From the NCBI GenBank assembly GCA_032716605.1, contig CM064509.1:41962817-42026816 (forward strand): 64,000 nucleotides of DNA. The letters are read 5' to 3'. The notes under the pieces are model-generated. The model saw only the letters and a program-made list of their open reading frames with translations. It ran no database searches and was not told the origin of the DNA. This document shows, piece after piece, positions 12,600 to 22,022 of this stretch (positions are counted from its first letter, which is position 1; each line of letters opens with the position of its first letter). The DNA is from Paralithodes platypus (lineage: Eukaryota; Arthropoda; Malacostraca; Decapoda; Lithodidae). The position numbers and the translations under genes were made by a program.

Positions 12600-14860
12600 C
12601 GAAAAGTCGGCCTATCCTAAAGAGGGGCAGGGGAAAAAGAAGCTTGACGTCGGAACGTAGAGCCCACAGCAAAACCGTGGATTTGCAGGAATGTTAGTCC
12701 GACCAGTATGTCGGACGGCAGAGAGCAGCCAAACAATCAGAGGATCACCGAAGACCGCATGTGCGGGGATCCAGGGGTATACGGCAGACGAACCCGAGAA
12801 GGAACTCTGACACTGTTCCCAACCCAATAAATACCAAGAAGATGGTTTCACAGTTCGGAGATTTCGCAGGAGCCGTGCATGACATGCCGGACCGAGTTGG
12901 CAACAGTGTGAAGAGTGAGCAACAGCCCTCCATCGACGAAGGCTAGGCCACGAACGCCCCCCGCCAACAGACTGAAGAGCGATCCACTAACGGAGGTAAC
13001 CAGGGCTCACCACGAGGCCTGTATGGGCGAGGAAAAGACCCCAATAGGGAAGGGAACCCTAGGAGGAGGCTAAATGAAAGAGAAAGAAGAGGACTGTGCC
13101 CCCCTTTCATACATTTAAGGTATCCTAGCCTAGGAAAAACTCCGATAGAGTGACAGCACTTCGCGAAACGAGTTCCCCCCCCCACCCCCAATGTAAACCC
13201 CAGGCAGGCGAACAAATAAGGCGACAGTACTTAGAGGCCTGAGGCGGAGGCGAGGGAGGCAGAGGAGAGCATCCAAAGTGGAGTGGAGCATAGCCTGGGA
13301 AACAGGGGAGAAGAGTATGAAACACCAGAAGCGATGCATCAACAGGCACGGATAAGTAGCAATGCACTCTTCAACCCAAAACCCAGAGAGGAGCGGACCA
13401 TCAAGGTACCCTCCAGTCGGGGGCGGAACAACAGGACAGCCAAAAAAGTGTGAAACACACGCCGCCGTAGGGCGGTGTAAACACGCCCTGGAGCGGTCGT
13501 TTTTAGACCAAAATAAAAAAGACGTAAGGTAAACCGATCACAAGGGCAGGGAGACGCCCAAAAGCGCTCGCTAGACCTTGAGAAAGAAACCTCCGCTGCA
13601 TAACGGAGAGTGTAGACCTCCCCCCCCCCAAATGTAAACCCCCAACCAGGTGAACAAAATAGGCGACATTACCCGTAGGCCTAGGCGGAAGCGAGGGAGG
13701 CACAGGAGAGCACCCAAACTGTAGCGTAGCACAGCCTGGGAAAAAAGTAAGAAGAGCATGAAACACCAGAACCGATGCACCAACAGGCATGGACAAGTAG
13801 CAATGCACTCCCCAACCCAAACCCAGAGAGGAGCGGACCAACAAGGGACCCTCCGGTCTGGGGCGGGACAACAGGACAGCCAAAAAAGCGTGTAACACAC
13901 GCCGCCGTAGAGCGGGGTAAACCCGCCGCGGAGCGGACACCGATACGCTCCAGAGCGGGCCACAGCCACCAGCACCACAAGACGAGTAGGACCGACCCAG
14001 AGCAGGGGAAGAATCCGTGCTCTATGGCGGGGGTAAACTCGCTCTGGAGCGGACACCGATACGCTCCAGAGCGGGCCACAGCCACCAGAACCTTACCAAG
14101 GCACCTCAGAGATGAGTAAGGACCGACCCAGAGCGGGGGATAGGAAGAAACCCGCCGCCCGAGGGCGGGGGAAGACCCGTGCCCCGATGGGCGGGGGGAA
14201 AGACCCACTAAGAGGAGCCAGCTGAAAAAAGACCAAACTAACCGACCTGGAGAGGGGAAAACCAACGCTCCAGGGCGGGATTGGCGGGTCATGGCTTGAG
14301 CTGGAGGATGAGTATAGCAGACTCACGCGACCGGTCTAGAGCGGCCAAATACACGCTCGAGGGCGGTACAAAGACCGAAGCCACTAGAGCGGGGCCGAAG
14401 AGGAGGCGAGACCAGAAGCGGTCACCAAAGCACGACCCAGGAGCGGGAAATACCGACGCCCCAGGGCGGAGCATGTGAACACCATTTTAAAAGTCTGAGG
14501 GCTAGGACGAGGTCCAAGTGAAAAACAAAAGAAGGACATGCGACGAGTGCCAGACGCTCGCCCTGGAGCGTTAAAGAACGACGCTGCCCATACGCGGAGC
14601 GTGCGAGCCATGGCCAAGTAACAGAGGGACCGAAGCGTTCACTCACCCGACGACACCTAAGACAGAAAGTCTGAAAAAGGAGAAGTGTCCACGTTCTGCC
14701 AAGAAGGCCCCCCAGGGACTCGAGAAAAGGAAAACGTCCAACCAAAGGAACCGACCTGGCGTGGGACGTGACCCACGAACAGGGAGGAGCAGAGGAAGAG
14801 CATAGCCACTAATCACAAAGGCCCAAAGGTGGCAGAAATTAAGGTAAATAGCAGAACACA
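12600..14860. repeat. DIRS-3 leader: GC-rich palindromic repeats and a ~440-bp duplication
   Basis: A segment at about 13188-13500 is repeated at 13626-13945 (shared GAGCGGACCA, ACAGGACAGCCAAAAAAG, ACACGCCGCCGTAG). From 13900 to 14480 short imperfect palindromes of the type CGCTCCAGAGCGGG recur every few tens of bases, twice within a longer near-identical block (GGACACCGATACGCTCCAGA at about 13935 and 14050). Long ORFs here on either strand are by-products of the GC content. It sits upstream of gag in the element. Confidence 0.75.
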
Positions 14861-15066
14861 AATTTTGGGGTTCTGGGAAATCCAGAGTGTAGTCGATAAC
14901 TGGTTGCGAACCCCATTAAAACATAATAAGGGGGGTCAAGGGACAATCCCCAGGGGTTTGCAACAGATCGAAGGTCAAAACTGCCCCCTGGAGGCTTAAG
15001 GCCACCCACCACAAATTAGCCTAATCGGCACTAGGTGAAAGGACTAAATAAAAAGGGACGCCACTA

Positions 15067-15166
15067 NNNNNNNNNNNNNNNNNNNNNNNNNNNNNNNNNN
15101 NNNNNNNNNNNNNNNNNNNNNNNNNNNNNNNNNNNNNNNNNNNNNNNNNNNNNNNNNNNNNNNNNN
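15067..15166. other. Assembly gap (100 N)
   Basis: A run of exactly 100 Ns, the conventional size for a scaffold gap of unknown length. The 5' end of DIRS-3 and the 3' end of the following RTE fragment may be affected by it. Confidence 0.99.
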
Positions 15167-15816
15167 TCTACAGAAGCTGATTGCATTACGAAAGTGGTGG
15201 GGCAGTGGAGTCACTGCATCCTATCTGTCTATCTAATGCCGGATGCCGTGATCCCCAAAGGGATGGCCAAGAACGAAACTCCCCCATGCACCTCTGTCCC
15301 TAGTCAGTCGATGTCCCTCCTCCCATCCAGCACCGCTTTCATGCATATACTTCTTAACTCCATCCTTCCACCTCTCACTCGGTCTACCTCCGCCTCTTTG
15401 TCCTTCCACCTCACTCTTGTACACTGTCTTAGTCATTCTCTCGCTTCCCATACGTTCCACATGGCCGAACCATCTCAAGGTGTTCCTTTTCACACTTTCC
15501 AGCACATCTACATCCACACCACACCTCTCTCATTCATCTGTCTATCCCTCCATGTAACTCTGCACGCACTTTTCAAGTAACTCATTTCCACTCCTCTCAC
15601 TTTTGGTTTGAGTCTCTCCACCAACGTCCATGCTTCGCTCCCGTAAGTCAATGTCGGGATTACTACACTGTTATGCAAGGACTTCTTTACTTCCATGCTG
15701 ACCACCCTCTTTCTTGTTACTGCTTTCAGCGTTCCTACAACCCTCTTCCCCTGTTGCACCCTCTCCTGCACTTCTTCATCCATACTCTTATCTTGACTGA
15801 ACACACTGCCCAAATA

Positions 15817-17430
15817 CAGTAAACTTCCGTTAATCCGAAGGGCAGCGGACCGGCTCTCGTTCGGATTAGTGGATTTTTCGGATTATCGGACTTTACCCCT
15901 ATGAACCTGTGTATGACGAAAACATTGAGGCATTAGGCCACTCAAATGACACATAATGGAGCACACACATATCATATGTTCATGAATTCACTTTAAAAGT
16001 TTACCATTGTCATTGTAGCCTATTATCTACTTCAAAACATTCAGATTAATGGTCAAAGGAATCTGCTGATATAAACGTCTTCTTCTTCTTCCGTCTACTA
16101 GCGAGTTTGTCTTGCTCTTGAAGATCAGATGTGGTTCGGGAAGTAATGCCTTAACAACGGCACTTCCCTGAGAGGTTCTTGTAATTTTCCTTTTGTGATT
16201 TTCCTTTTGTGACGTGCTCTGTTATATTATATTGTATTGAAAGCACCCTTGTCTTGTTGTCTTGAAAGCTCCCTTGGGATGCCCCGATCACTGAACTATA
16301 AATAGTAGCGTATCGGAACATCCAAAGGTGCGTTTTCAAGCTCAAGACTAATACGTCCAAAGGTGCGTTTTCAAGCTCAAGACTGAATGCGCTTGCAGAA
16401 AATGCGGTGCAAGCCAGTAGCGCATCGGAGCGTCCCAAGGATGCGTTCAAGAGCAAAACAAACTCTCTAGCAGACGATGTGGAAGAAGAAGAAGACGAAG
16501 GTGTTTACGATTATATCAGTAGCTTCCTTGACCATTAATCTGAATGTTTTGAAGTAGATAATAGGCTACAATGACAATGGTAAACTTTTAAAGTGAATTC
16601 ATGAACCTATGATATGTGTGTGCTCCATTATGTGTCATTTGAGTGGCCTAATGCCTCAAAAAGGGGACTTTGGGACTTCTTGAAAGGTGCGTTTTCAAGC
16701 TCAAGACTGAATGCGCTTGCAGAAAATGCGGTGCAAGCCAGTAGCGCATCGGAGCGTCCCAAGGATGCGTTCAAGAGCACAACAAACTCTCTAGCAGACA
16801 ATGTGGAAGAAGAAGAAGACGAAGGTGTTTACGATTATATCAGTAGCTTCCTTTGACCATTAATCTGAATGTTTTGAAGTAGATAATAGGCTACAATGAC
16901 AATGGTAAACTTTTAAAGTGAATTCATGAACATATGATATGTGTGTGCTCCATTATGTGTCATTTGAGTGGCCTAATGCCTCAAAAAGGGGACTTTGGGA
17001 CTTCTTGAAAGGTGCGTTTTCAAGCTCAAGACTGAATGCGCTTGCAGAAATGCGGTGCAAGCCAGTAGCGCATCGGAGCGTCCCAAGGATGCGTTCAAGA
17101 GCAAAACAAACTCTCTAGCAGACAATGTGGAAGAAGAAGACGAAGGTGTTTACGATTATATCAGTAGCTTCCTTTGACCATTAATCTGAATGTTTTGAAG
17201 TAGATAATAGGCTACAATGACAATGGTAAACTTTTAAAGTGAATTCATGAACATATGATATGTGTGTGCTCCATTATGTGTCATTTGAGTGGCCTAATGC
17301 CTCAAAAAGGGGACTTTGGGACTTCTTGAAATTCGGACCATCGGGTGAATTCGGATTTGGCCTCAAATTGAAAAATTCGGACTATTGGGAGATTCGAATC
17401 ATCGGTCGTCGGATTAACGGACTTTTACTG
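15817..17430. mobile_element. Tigger-1: pogo/Tigger-like element with TA duplication
   Basis: Termini are CAGTAAACTTCCGTTAATCCGA at the left and the complement of CAGTAAAAGTCCGTTAATCCGA at the right, flanked by TA at 15815-15816 and 17431-17432. CAGT-initial termini with TA duplication fit the pogo/Tigger branch of Tc1/mariner. No transposase is present. The interior contains a ~325-bp block in three tandem copies (16359-17333), which explains its length against the 794-bp relative at 24224. Confidence 0.88.
16359..17333 (+). repeat. Triplicated ~325-bp block inside Tigger-1
   Basis: Copies begin AAAGGTGCGTTTTCAAGC at about 16359, 16683 and 17008, each ~325 bp. Each can be read as a short peptide containing LAENAVQASSASERPKD and an acidic EEDEGVYDYISSFL end. 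Differences among copies are few (a GAA codon count change, a lost A at 17050). No known domain is recognised; the peptide may be a remnant of the parent transposon rather than a gene. Confidence 0.85.
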
Positions 17431-17945
17431 TACTTAAATGAGCTGACATTCTCCCTACGCCATAATAAGAATTTGGAAAAAGATTTAAGTTAGTGTAGGG
17501 TGTGTAGCGCGTGTGGTTTTATGTGAGAAAGCAAAAATGTGTGTAATATAAGATCAAGCTAGAATTGCTCTTTGTGTAACTAAGGCATAGAGAGAGAGAG
17601 AGAAAAAAACCCAGCAAACAAGACCAGATGGTGAAATAGAATGTCTAGCAATCCTAATGCTCTCTCCGGGAGTACTTTGCTGAACACCTTGATGATAATT
17701 TATGTGAAATCCAGGCTGGCAAACGAGAGACCAAAAATAAAAAATAAAATCTTTTTAATTGTTAATACTAAAAATGCAGAATTAAGGTTTTTCTTTACAG
17801 TCCTTCTTATGTCTTCGAAAGTAATAAATTAACAAAACAATGTATTTTTTTTTTTGTACAGTAGAGTACTGTATTCCTTCTTGTATTCTTTCCAATCTTA
17901 AAACAAAGTTGTCCCAATTTGACCCTGCTTCCCTCCCCCTCCCAG

Positions 17946-18095
17946 AGGTGACCATACCAGTGCCACCCTGAACCTGACTGTGGTGCCACCGAGGACCGAG
18001 TGTGCTGTGTTCAGCATCGATGGCTCCTTCACTGCTTCTGTCTCTGTCACCGGCCGGGACCCTAAAGTCAGAGCCGGGGCTGTTGATGTTGTCAG
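17946..18095 (+). CDS. rdgB: rdgB/PITPNM-like exon (start of LNS2 domain)
   Basis: A 150-bp exon with acceptor TCCCTCCCCCTCCCAG and donor GTCAG|GTAAGAG. It encodes GDHTSATLNLTVVPPRTEC, AVFSIDGSFTASVSVTGRD and PKVRAGAVDVVR, which match the N-terminal LNS2 domain of RdgB/PITPNM (Nir) proteins. These transfer phosphatidylinositol and phosphatidic acid at ER-plasma membrane contacts; LNS2 binds phosphatidic acid at the plasma membrane. The lipin-like DxDGT motif appears as SIDGS, consistent with a non-catalytic domain. The exon starts in phase 2 and ends after two bases of an Arg codon completed by the exon at 37571. Neighbouring DNA is transposon. Fly gene name used by homology; orthology within the family is inferred. 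Confidence 0.9.
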
Positions 18096-18540
18096 GTAAG
18101 AGTTATAATGTTGTTTTTGTTGTTGTTGTCAGGTCAGTGTTATAATGTTGATATTGTTGTTGTTGTCAGGTCAGTGTTATAATGTTGTTGTCAGGTAAGA
18201 GTTATAATGTTGTTTTTGTTGTTGTTGTCAGGTCAGTGTTATAATGTTGATATTGTTGTTGTTCATGTTGTCAGGTTAGTGTTATAATGTTGTTGTCAGG
18301 TAAGAGTTATAATGTTGTTTTTGTTGTTGTTGTCAGGTCAGTGTTATAATGTTGATATTGTTGTTGTTCATGTTGTCAGGTTAGTGTTATAATGTTGTTG
18401 TCAGGTAAGAGTTATAATGTTGTTTTTGTTGTTGTCAGGTCAGTGTTATAATGTTGATATTGTTGTTGTTCATGTTGTCAGGTTAGTGTTGTAATGTTGT
18501 TGTCAGGTTAGTGTTATAATGTTCATGTAGTTGTTAGGTC
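18083..18540 (+). repeat. Minisatellite that repeats the rdgB splice donor
   Basis: Starting in the last codons of the exon, the block TTGTCAGGTAAGAGTTATAATG is repeated with TTG-rich spacers and with variants carrying GTCAGGTCAGTG or GTCAGGTTAGTG. Exact GTCAG|GTAAGAG donors occur at 18096, 18195, 18300 and 18405, spaced 99, 105 and 105 bp. Use of any downstream copy would read TAA immediately after the Arg codon. Confidence 0.93.
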
Positions 18541-18844
18541 AGTTATAATGTTCATGTGGTTCATGTTTATGTAGTTAGGTAAGAGTGTTTTTATCCTCAC
18601 TTATACTAATTTAAACCTTCCAATCAGACACCCATTTCTTTACTTTATTAATGCTACTTCAAGACAACTTCATTATGCTTAGATAGGAAATCCTATAAGT
18701 TGAATAAAAAGTTGAATAAAATTGCCTAAAGGTAGCTAGAGCAAAACGCAAAAAATAACCTTGAAGGGCACTCTGTAGAGCGCATACCTCTGGCTACGCT
18801 GGCTGGTTCTTTACCATTCATATCATAGGCCTAAATTCTCTTCT

Positions 18845-20165
18845 GGATCTGGGCTCCAGACTCATGATCCCTGAAGGGGTGACCACAAATATATCGACCC
18901 CAAGCACCTCTGTCCCCTGTCCTCTGACGCCCCTCACCCCAACCAACACCGATTTCTCTCCTATACCTTTAACTGTCATGGTGGTGTAATGGTTAGAGTA
19001 TTTAAAATCTGTATGTGGTATCCCAGGTTCGAATGCCAGGAGGATCACATGCTTTCTAATTGGGAGGTGTTTGGTGCTGGGAGTTAAATTAAATACTGTA
19101 ATATTATACCTCTCAACTCCATCCTTCCACCTTACTCTCGGTCTGCCTCTTCCTCTCGTTCCCGCCAACTCACTCTCGCACTTTCCAGCGCATCCACATC
19201 TACACCACACCGCTCTCTTACTTCCTCATTCATCTGTCTATCCCTCCATGTAACTCCACGTGCACTTCTCAAGTAACTAATTTCCACCCCTCTCACTCTT
19301 GATTTGTGCCTCTCCAACAACGTCCATGCTTCACTTATGTGTCATTGTTGGGATTACCACACTATCATGCAGTGACTTTTTTTTACTTCCATGCTGACCA
19401 CCCTATTCCTTGTCACTGCTTTCAGCATTTCCACAACCTTCTTCCCCTGCTGTACCCTCTCCCACACTTCATCCTTCATTCTCCCATCTCTACTCATCAC
19501 ACTGCCCAAATACATAAATGAGCTGACATTCTCCATAACCTAACCATTCAACCTCACCTCACACTCTGTGGCTGCACCTCTTTCAAAGACCATAAACTTA
19601 TGCTTCCCCGCATTTACTTTCAGGTTTCTTTTCTCATACACGGTTTCAAACATATTTACCAGACCCTGTAACTCCCAGTCTCCCACTCAATATCACTCAT
19701 CAGAACTGTATCATCAGCAAACAGCAGCACAGACAACTTCCACTCATTTCCTTCCCTTATCAGGGGTACACCAACATCCACTGCTATTCCTTGAATTTAT
19801 TTCATGACTCTATTTATATAGATATTGAACAACCATGGAGACATCACACACACTTGCTTTAACCCAACATTCAGATAAAAAAACTAGCTCTGATCATTCT
19901 CCACACGCACTGCCGCCTTTGCATCCTCCATACATGTTTTTCACTGCTTTCAGTAACTTACGGGCAACTCCGTATATTCTCAATACTTTCCACAGACCTT
20001 CTCTATCAACTCTGTCATAGGCTTTCTGCAAGACCATAAAGGCAGCATCCAACTTTTGTCCCTTTTTCAGATAATTATCAACAACATATTTCAAGGCAAA
20101 AATCTGGTCTACACACCCTCTTCCCTTCCTAAACCCTCCCTGCTCCTCACCTACTCATTTCTCAT
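18845..20165 (-). mobile_element. RTE-B: degenerate RTE-type LINE
   Basis: Minus-strand fragments in several frames: YVVDNYLKKGQKLDAAFMVLQK and DREGLWKVLRIYG near 20090-19920 (RT fingers/palm), a YADD-like region near 19700, YLGSVMSRDGRMKDEVWERV near 19500 and VSWREREEEADRE toward the 3' end, closing with the RTE 3' block found in RTE-C (GATCCCTGAAGGGGTG). Numerous frameshifts make it an old copy. It is interrupted by a tRNA-like SINE at 18972. Confidence 0.82.
18972..19100 (+). mobile_element. tRNA-derived SINE inserted in RTE-B
   Basis: The head TGGTGTAATGGTTAGAG resembles a tRNA A box and GGTTCGAATGCC is a near-perfect B box, about 40 bp apart. The insert interrupts RTE-B homology and is bracketed by TATACCT on both sides (near 18962 and 19106), a likely target-site duplication. 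It is a SINE or tRNA pseudogene rather than a working tRNA, because the acceptor stem is not complementary. Confidence 0.6.
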
Positions 20166-20289
20166 CCAGGATTATAATATAATTGTCAGAGGGAACTTAA
20201 TTTCTACTAAATTAAAAAAAAAAAATTCAACATACTGTACTTTTAGACATTGTGTTTGTGAGGCGCTATTTGGATACTATAACTAGTTC

Positions 20290-20600
20290 AGAATCAACTA
20301 CTTCACACAATGTGTTGATGTTTTTATCATAGTGAAAAATATTTGTGTCATCAGCAAACAATTTAAATTTGAGTATACTGTACTAGAGGAGTATACTGTA
20401 CAAGATCATTTATATAAAGAAAAAATAGTGGGGCCTCAAAGTGAACCACTGAGGGACACCATAATTACTAAGAGCTAAAGATTACTTGGTTGTAGTTGAC
20501 TGAATTGACACCTAGCAGACAAATGGCTTAAAAACCAACATAGAACTACATCTCTTACACCATAAAAATATATATTTTGTAATAAGGAAAACAAAATTGG
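20290..20600 (-). mobile_element. Old LINE relic, part 3 (RT motifs B and C)
   Basis: Minus-strand frames show NIYFYGVRDVVLCWF, LSARCQFSQLQPSNL, GVPQ and the degenerate catalytic block FADDTNIF, the palm of a Jockey/CR1-like RT. The two preceding parts of the same protein lie on the same strand at 25946-26045 (motif A) and 34572-34722 (fingers), in the right order, so one old LINE seems to have been split by later insertions. Confidence 0.6.
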
Positions 20601-20888
20601 GTATGTGCCAGAGTATATGTACTGTTGAAGAACCAAACAGTATCGTTGTGCGGCACACAATGGCGGAAGGCGGACGCAAGTTTTGAGGCTCCGGCATATG
20701 TTATGGGAATGGACAATTAATTCATGGAATATCGAGTGCATACGGGGCTAGCAAGAAGAGGAAGGATTTAGTGAAGTGCTTGGAGGATATATTGGTGTGG
20801 TGGAGGGGCGATATATACAGTAGTGTAATAAGAGTGTGTAGTGACGGGACAGCGGTAGTGTTGTGAGTTGTTGAGTTTGTAAACAAAC

Positions 20889-21981
20889 ATGGCGGAGGGA
20901 ATTTCGGGTATGACGGAGGCGGAAGGAAGGTTACAACGTTTTTGGGGATTTAAGAGCACAGATAAGAAGTTAGAAGAGGTTAGTATTGTTGTGAAGGATT
21001 TGGAAAAGTGGATGAGTGATACGGAGAAATGGAAGGGGGATATTGGTGAGAAAGTTAAGGCACTGTGTGTAATGTGTGGTGTGACAGGTGGGGAAGGGAA
21101 TAGGCCTAGCAAAGGAAGTGAATGCAGGCCTATTTTGGCAGTTAATGAGAGCCTAGAGATGGTATTGGAAAGGGTAGATGAACTGGGAGCAGAGAATATG
21201 GCATTGAAGGAGCAGCTGAAGGAATACGAAGGATGTTTCACGGAAGTAAAGGAGTCAACTGCATGGACGGTGGTAGGTAAACAAAAAGTCAAGGATTTGG
21301 AGGATATTATGAAAGAGCAAAAGGAAGAAATGAATATGACCAAAAAAAGTTTTGAGAGTGCAGTTGTAGGGGTCATGAAGAACAAGGAGAGTGTCGTGAG
21401 GGAGGCCATGGGCAGGGATAGGGGTGTAATCTTGTATGGAGATATAGAGACTCATATGAATGATAATGGAGTGAGAAAAGTGAGGGATATGAAGACAGTG
21501 AAGGAGGTCATGAAAGGTGTGGATGAGGATGAATATGGATGGGAAGGGCAGGTGGAGGAGGTCAGTAGGATAGGTAGATATAAAAGGGGAGAGATGAGAC
21601 CTATAAGGGTACAGTTTAAAACTAGGGCAGTGGCAGAGACTGTGACAAATTTTAGTTGGAGGCTAAATACAAATGATAAACTGAAACACATAAGACTAAA
21701 GAAGGATTTGAGTATAGAACAAAGGGAAAAAAAATAAGGAATTACAAGAAAAGGCTGATGAAAATAATGGAAAGTTGGGTGATGAGGATAAGAGAAATTT
21801 TTACTGGAGAGTGAGGGACGGAAAAGTGAGGAAGTGGTTTATAAGAGTAGAAGGGAGGGGGAGATCAGGGAGGGAAGAGAATGTGATGGGAGTTGTGACG
21901 GAGGAGGAGAACGGGGTGGAGGTGTCACAGGGAGAGACAGGAGACAAAGAGGCAGACCCAGTAGTGCTAACGGGGGAGTAG
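20889..21981 (+). pseudogene. CR1-like ORF1 protein (frameshifted)
   Basis: The ATG at 20889 begins a 282-residue frame (MAEGISGMTEAEGRLQ) rich in Glu/Lys heptads at about residues 80-165, suggesting a coiled coil, followed by an RNA-binding-like part (RPIRVQFKTRAVAETV, LNTNDKLKHIRLKKDLS). It stops just after an eight-A run at 21727-21734. The next frame continues with the expected C-terminus RNFYWRVRDGKVRKWF, so one base in the A run is gained or lost. ORF1 proteins of such LINEs bind RNA as chaperones; no CCHC knuckle is seen. Confidence 0.8.
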
Positions 21982-22022
21982 GGTACGGACTGGAGGAGCG
22001 GGATGGTGTAATTACTGAAGGA

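Larger units (their letters stand above)
9118..15066 (-). mobile_element. DIRS-3: degenerate DIRS retrotransposon
   Basis: A minus-strand DIRS element is read from its 3' terminus at 9118 to the scaffold gap at 15067. It has a divergent terminal repeat (9118-9345), RNase H and reverse transcriptase remnants (9450-10876), a gag-like region (10950-12100) and a long GC-rich leader with palindromic repeats (12600-14860). DIRS elements normally end with a tyrosine recombinase after RT-RH; here the RH runs straight into terminal DNA, so the recombinase is deleted. The 5' terminus is not visible and may lie in the gap. Many frameshifts are present. Confidence 0.8.
15172..17454 (-). mobile_element. 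RTE-A: RTE-type LINE 3' fragment, split by Tigger-1
   Basis: Minus-strand frames give LRWFGHVERMGSERMTK, GRPSERWKDGVKKYM and VVIPTLTYGSEAWTLVERLK, the C-terminal region of RTE-like LINE proteins, in at least two frames. The 3' end carries a degenerate (ATAGATAG)n. At 15815 the homology stops at a TA, resumes after a Tigger-like insert at 17433 for ~22 bp (CTTAAATGAGCTGACATTCTC), then ends. The uninterrupted RTE sequence at 27200-27235 serves as the empty site. 5'-truncated and inactive. Confidence 0.85.

Noticed and set aside
12943..14861. Many 60-200 codon ORFs in the DIRS-3 leader
   Set aside because: They lie in repetitive GC-rich DNA, overlap on both strands and change with each repeat copy.
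18976..19045. Functional tRNA gene
   Set aside because: A and B boxes are present but the stems do not pair and it has SINE context with a target duplication.
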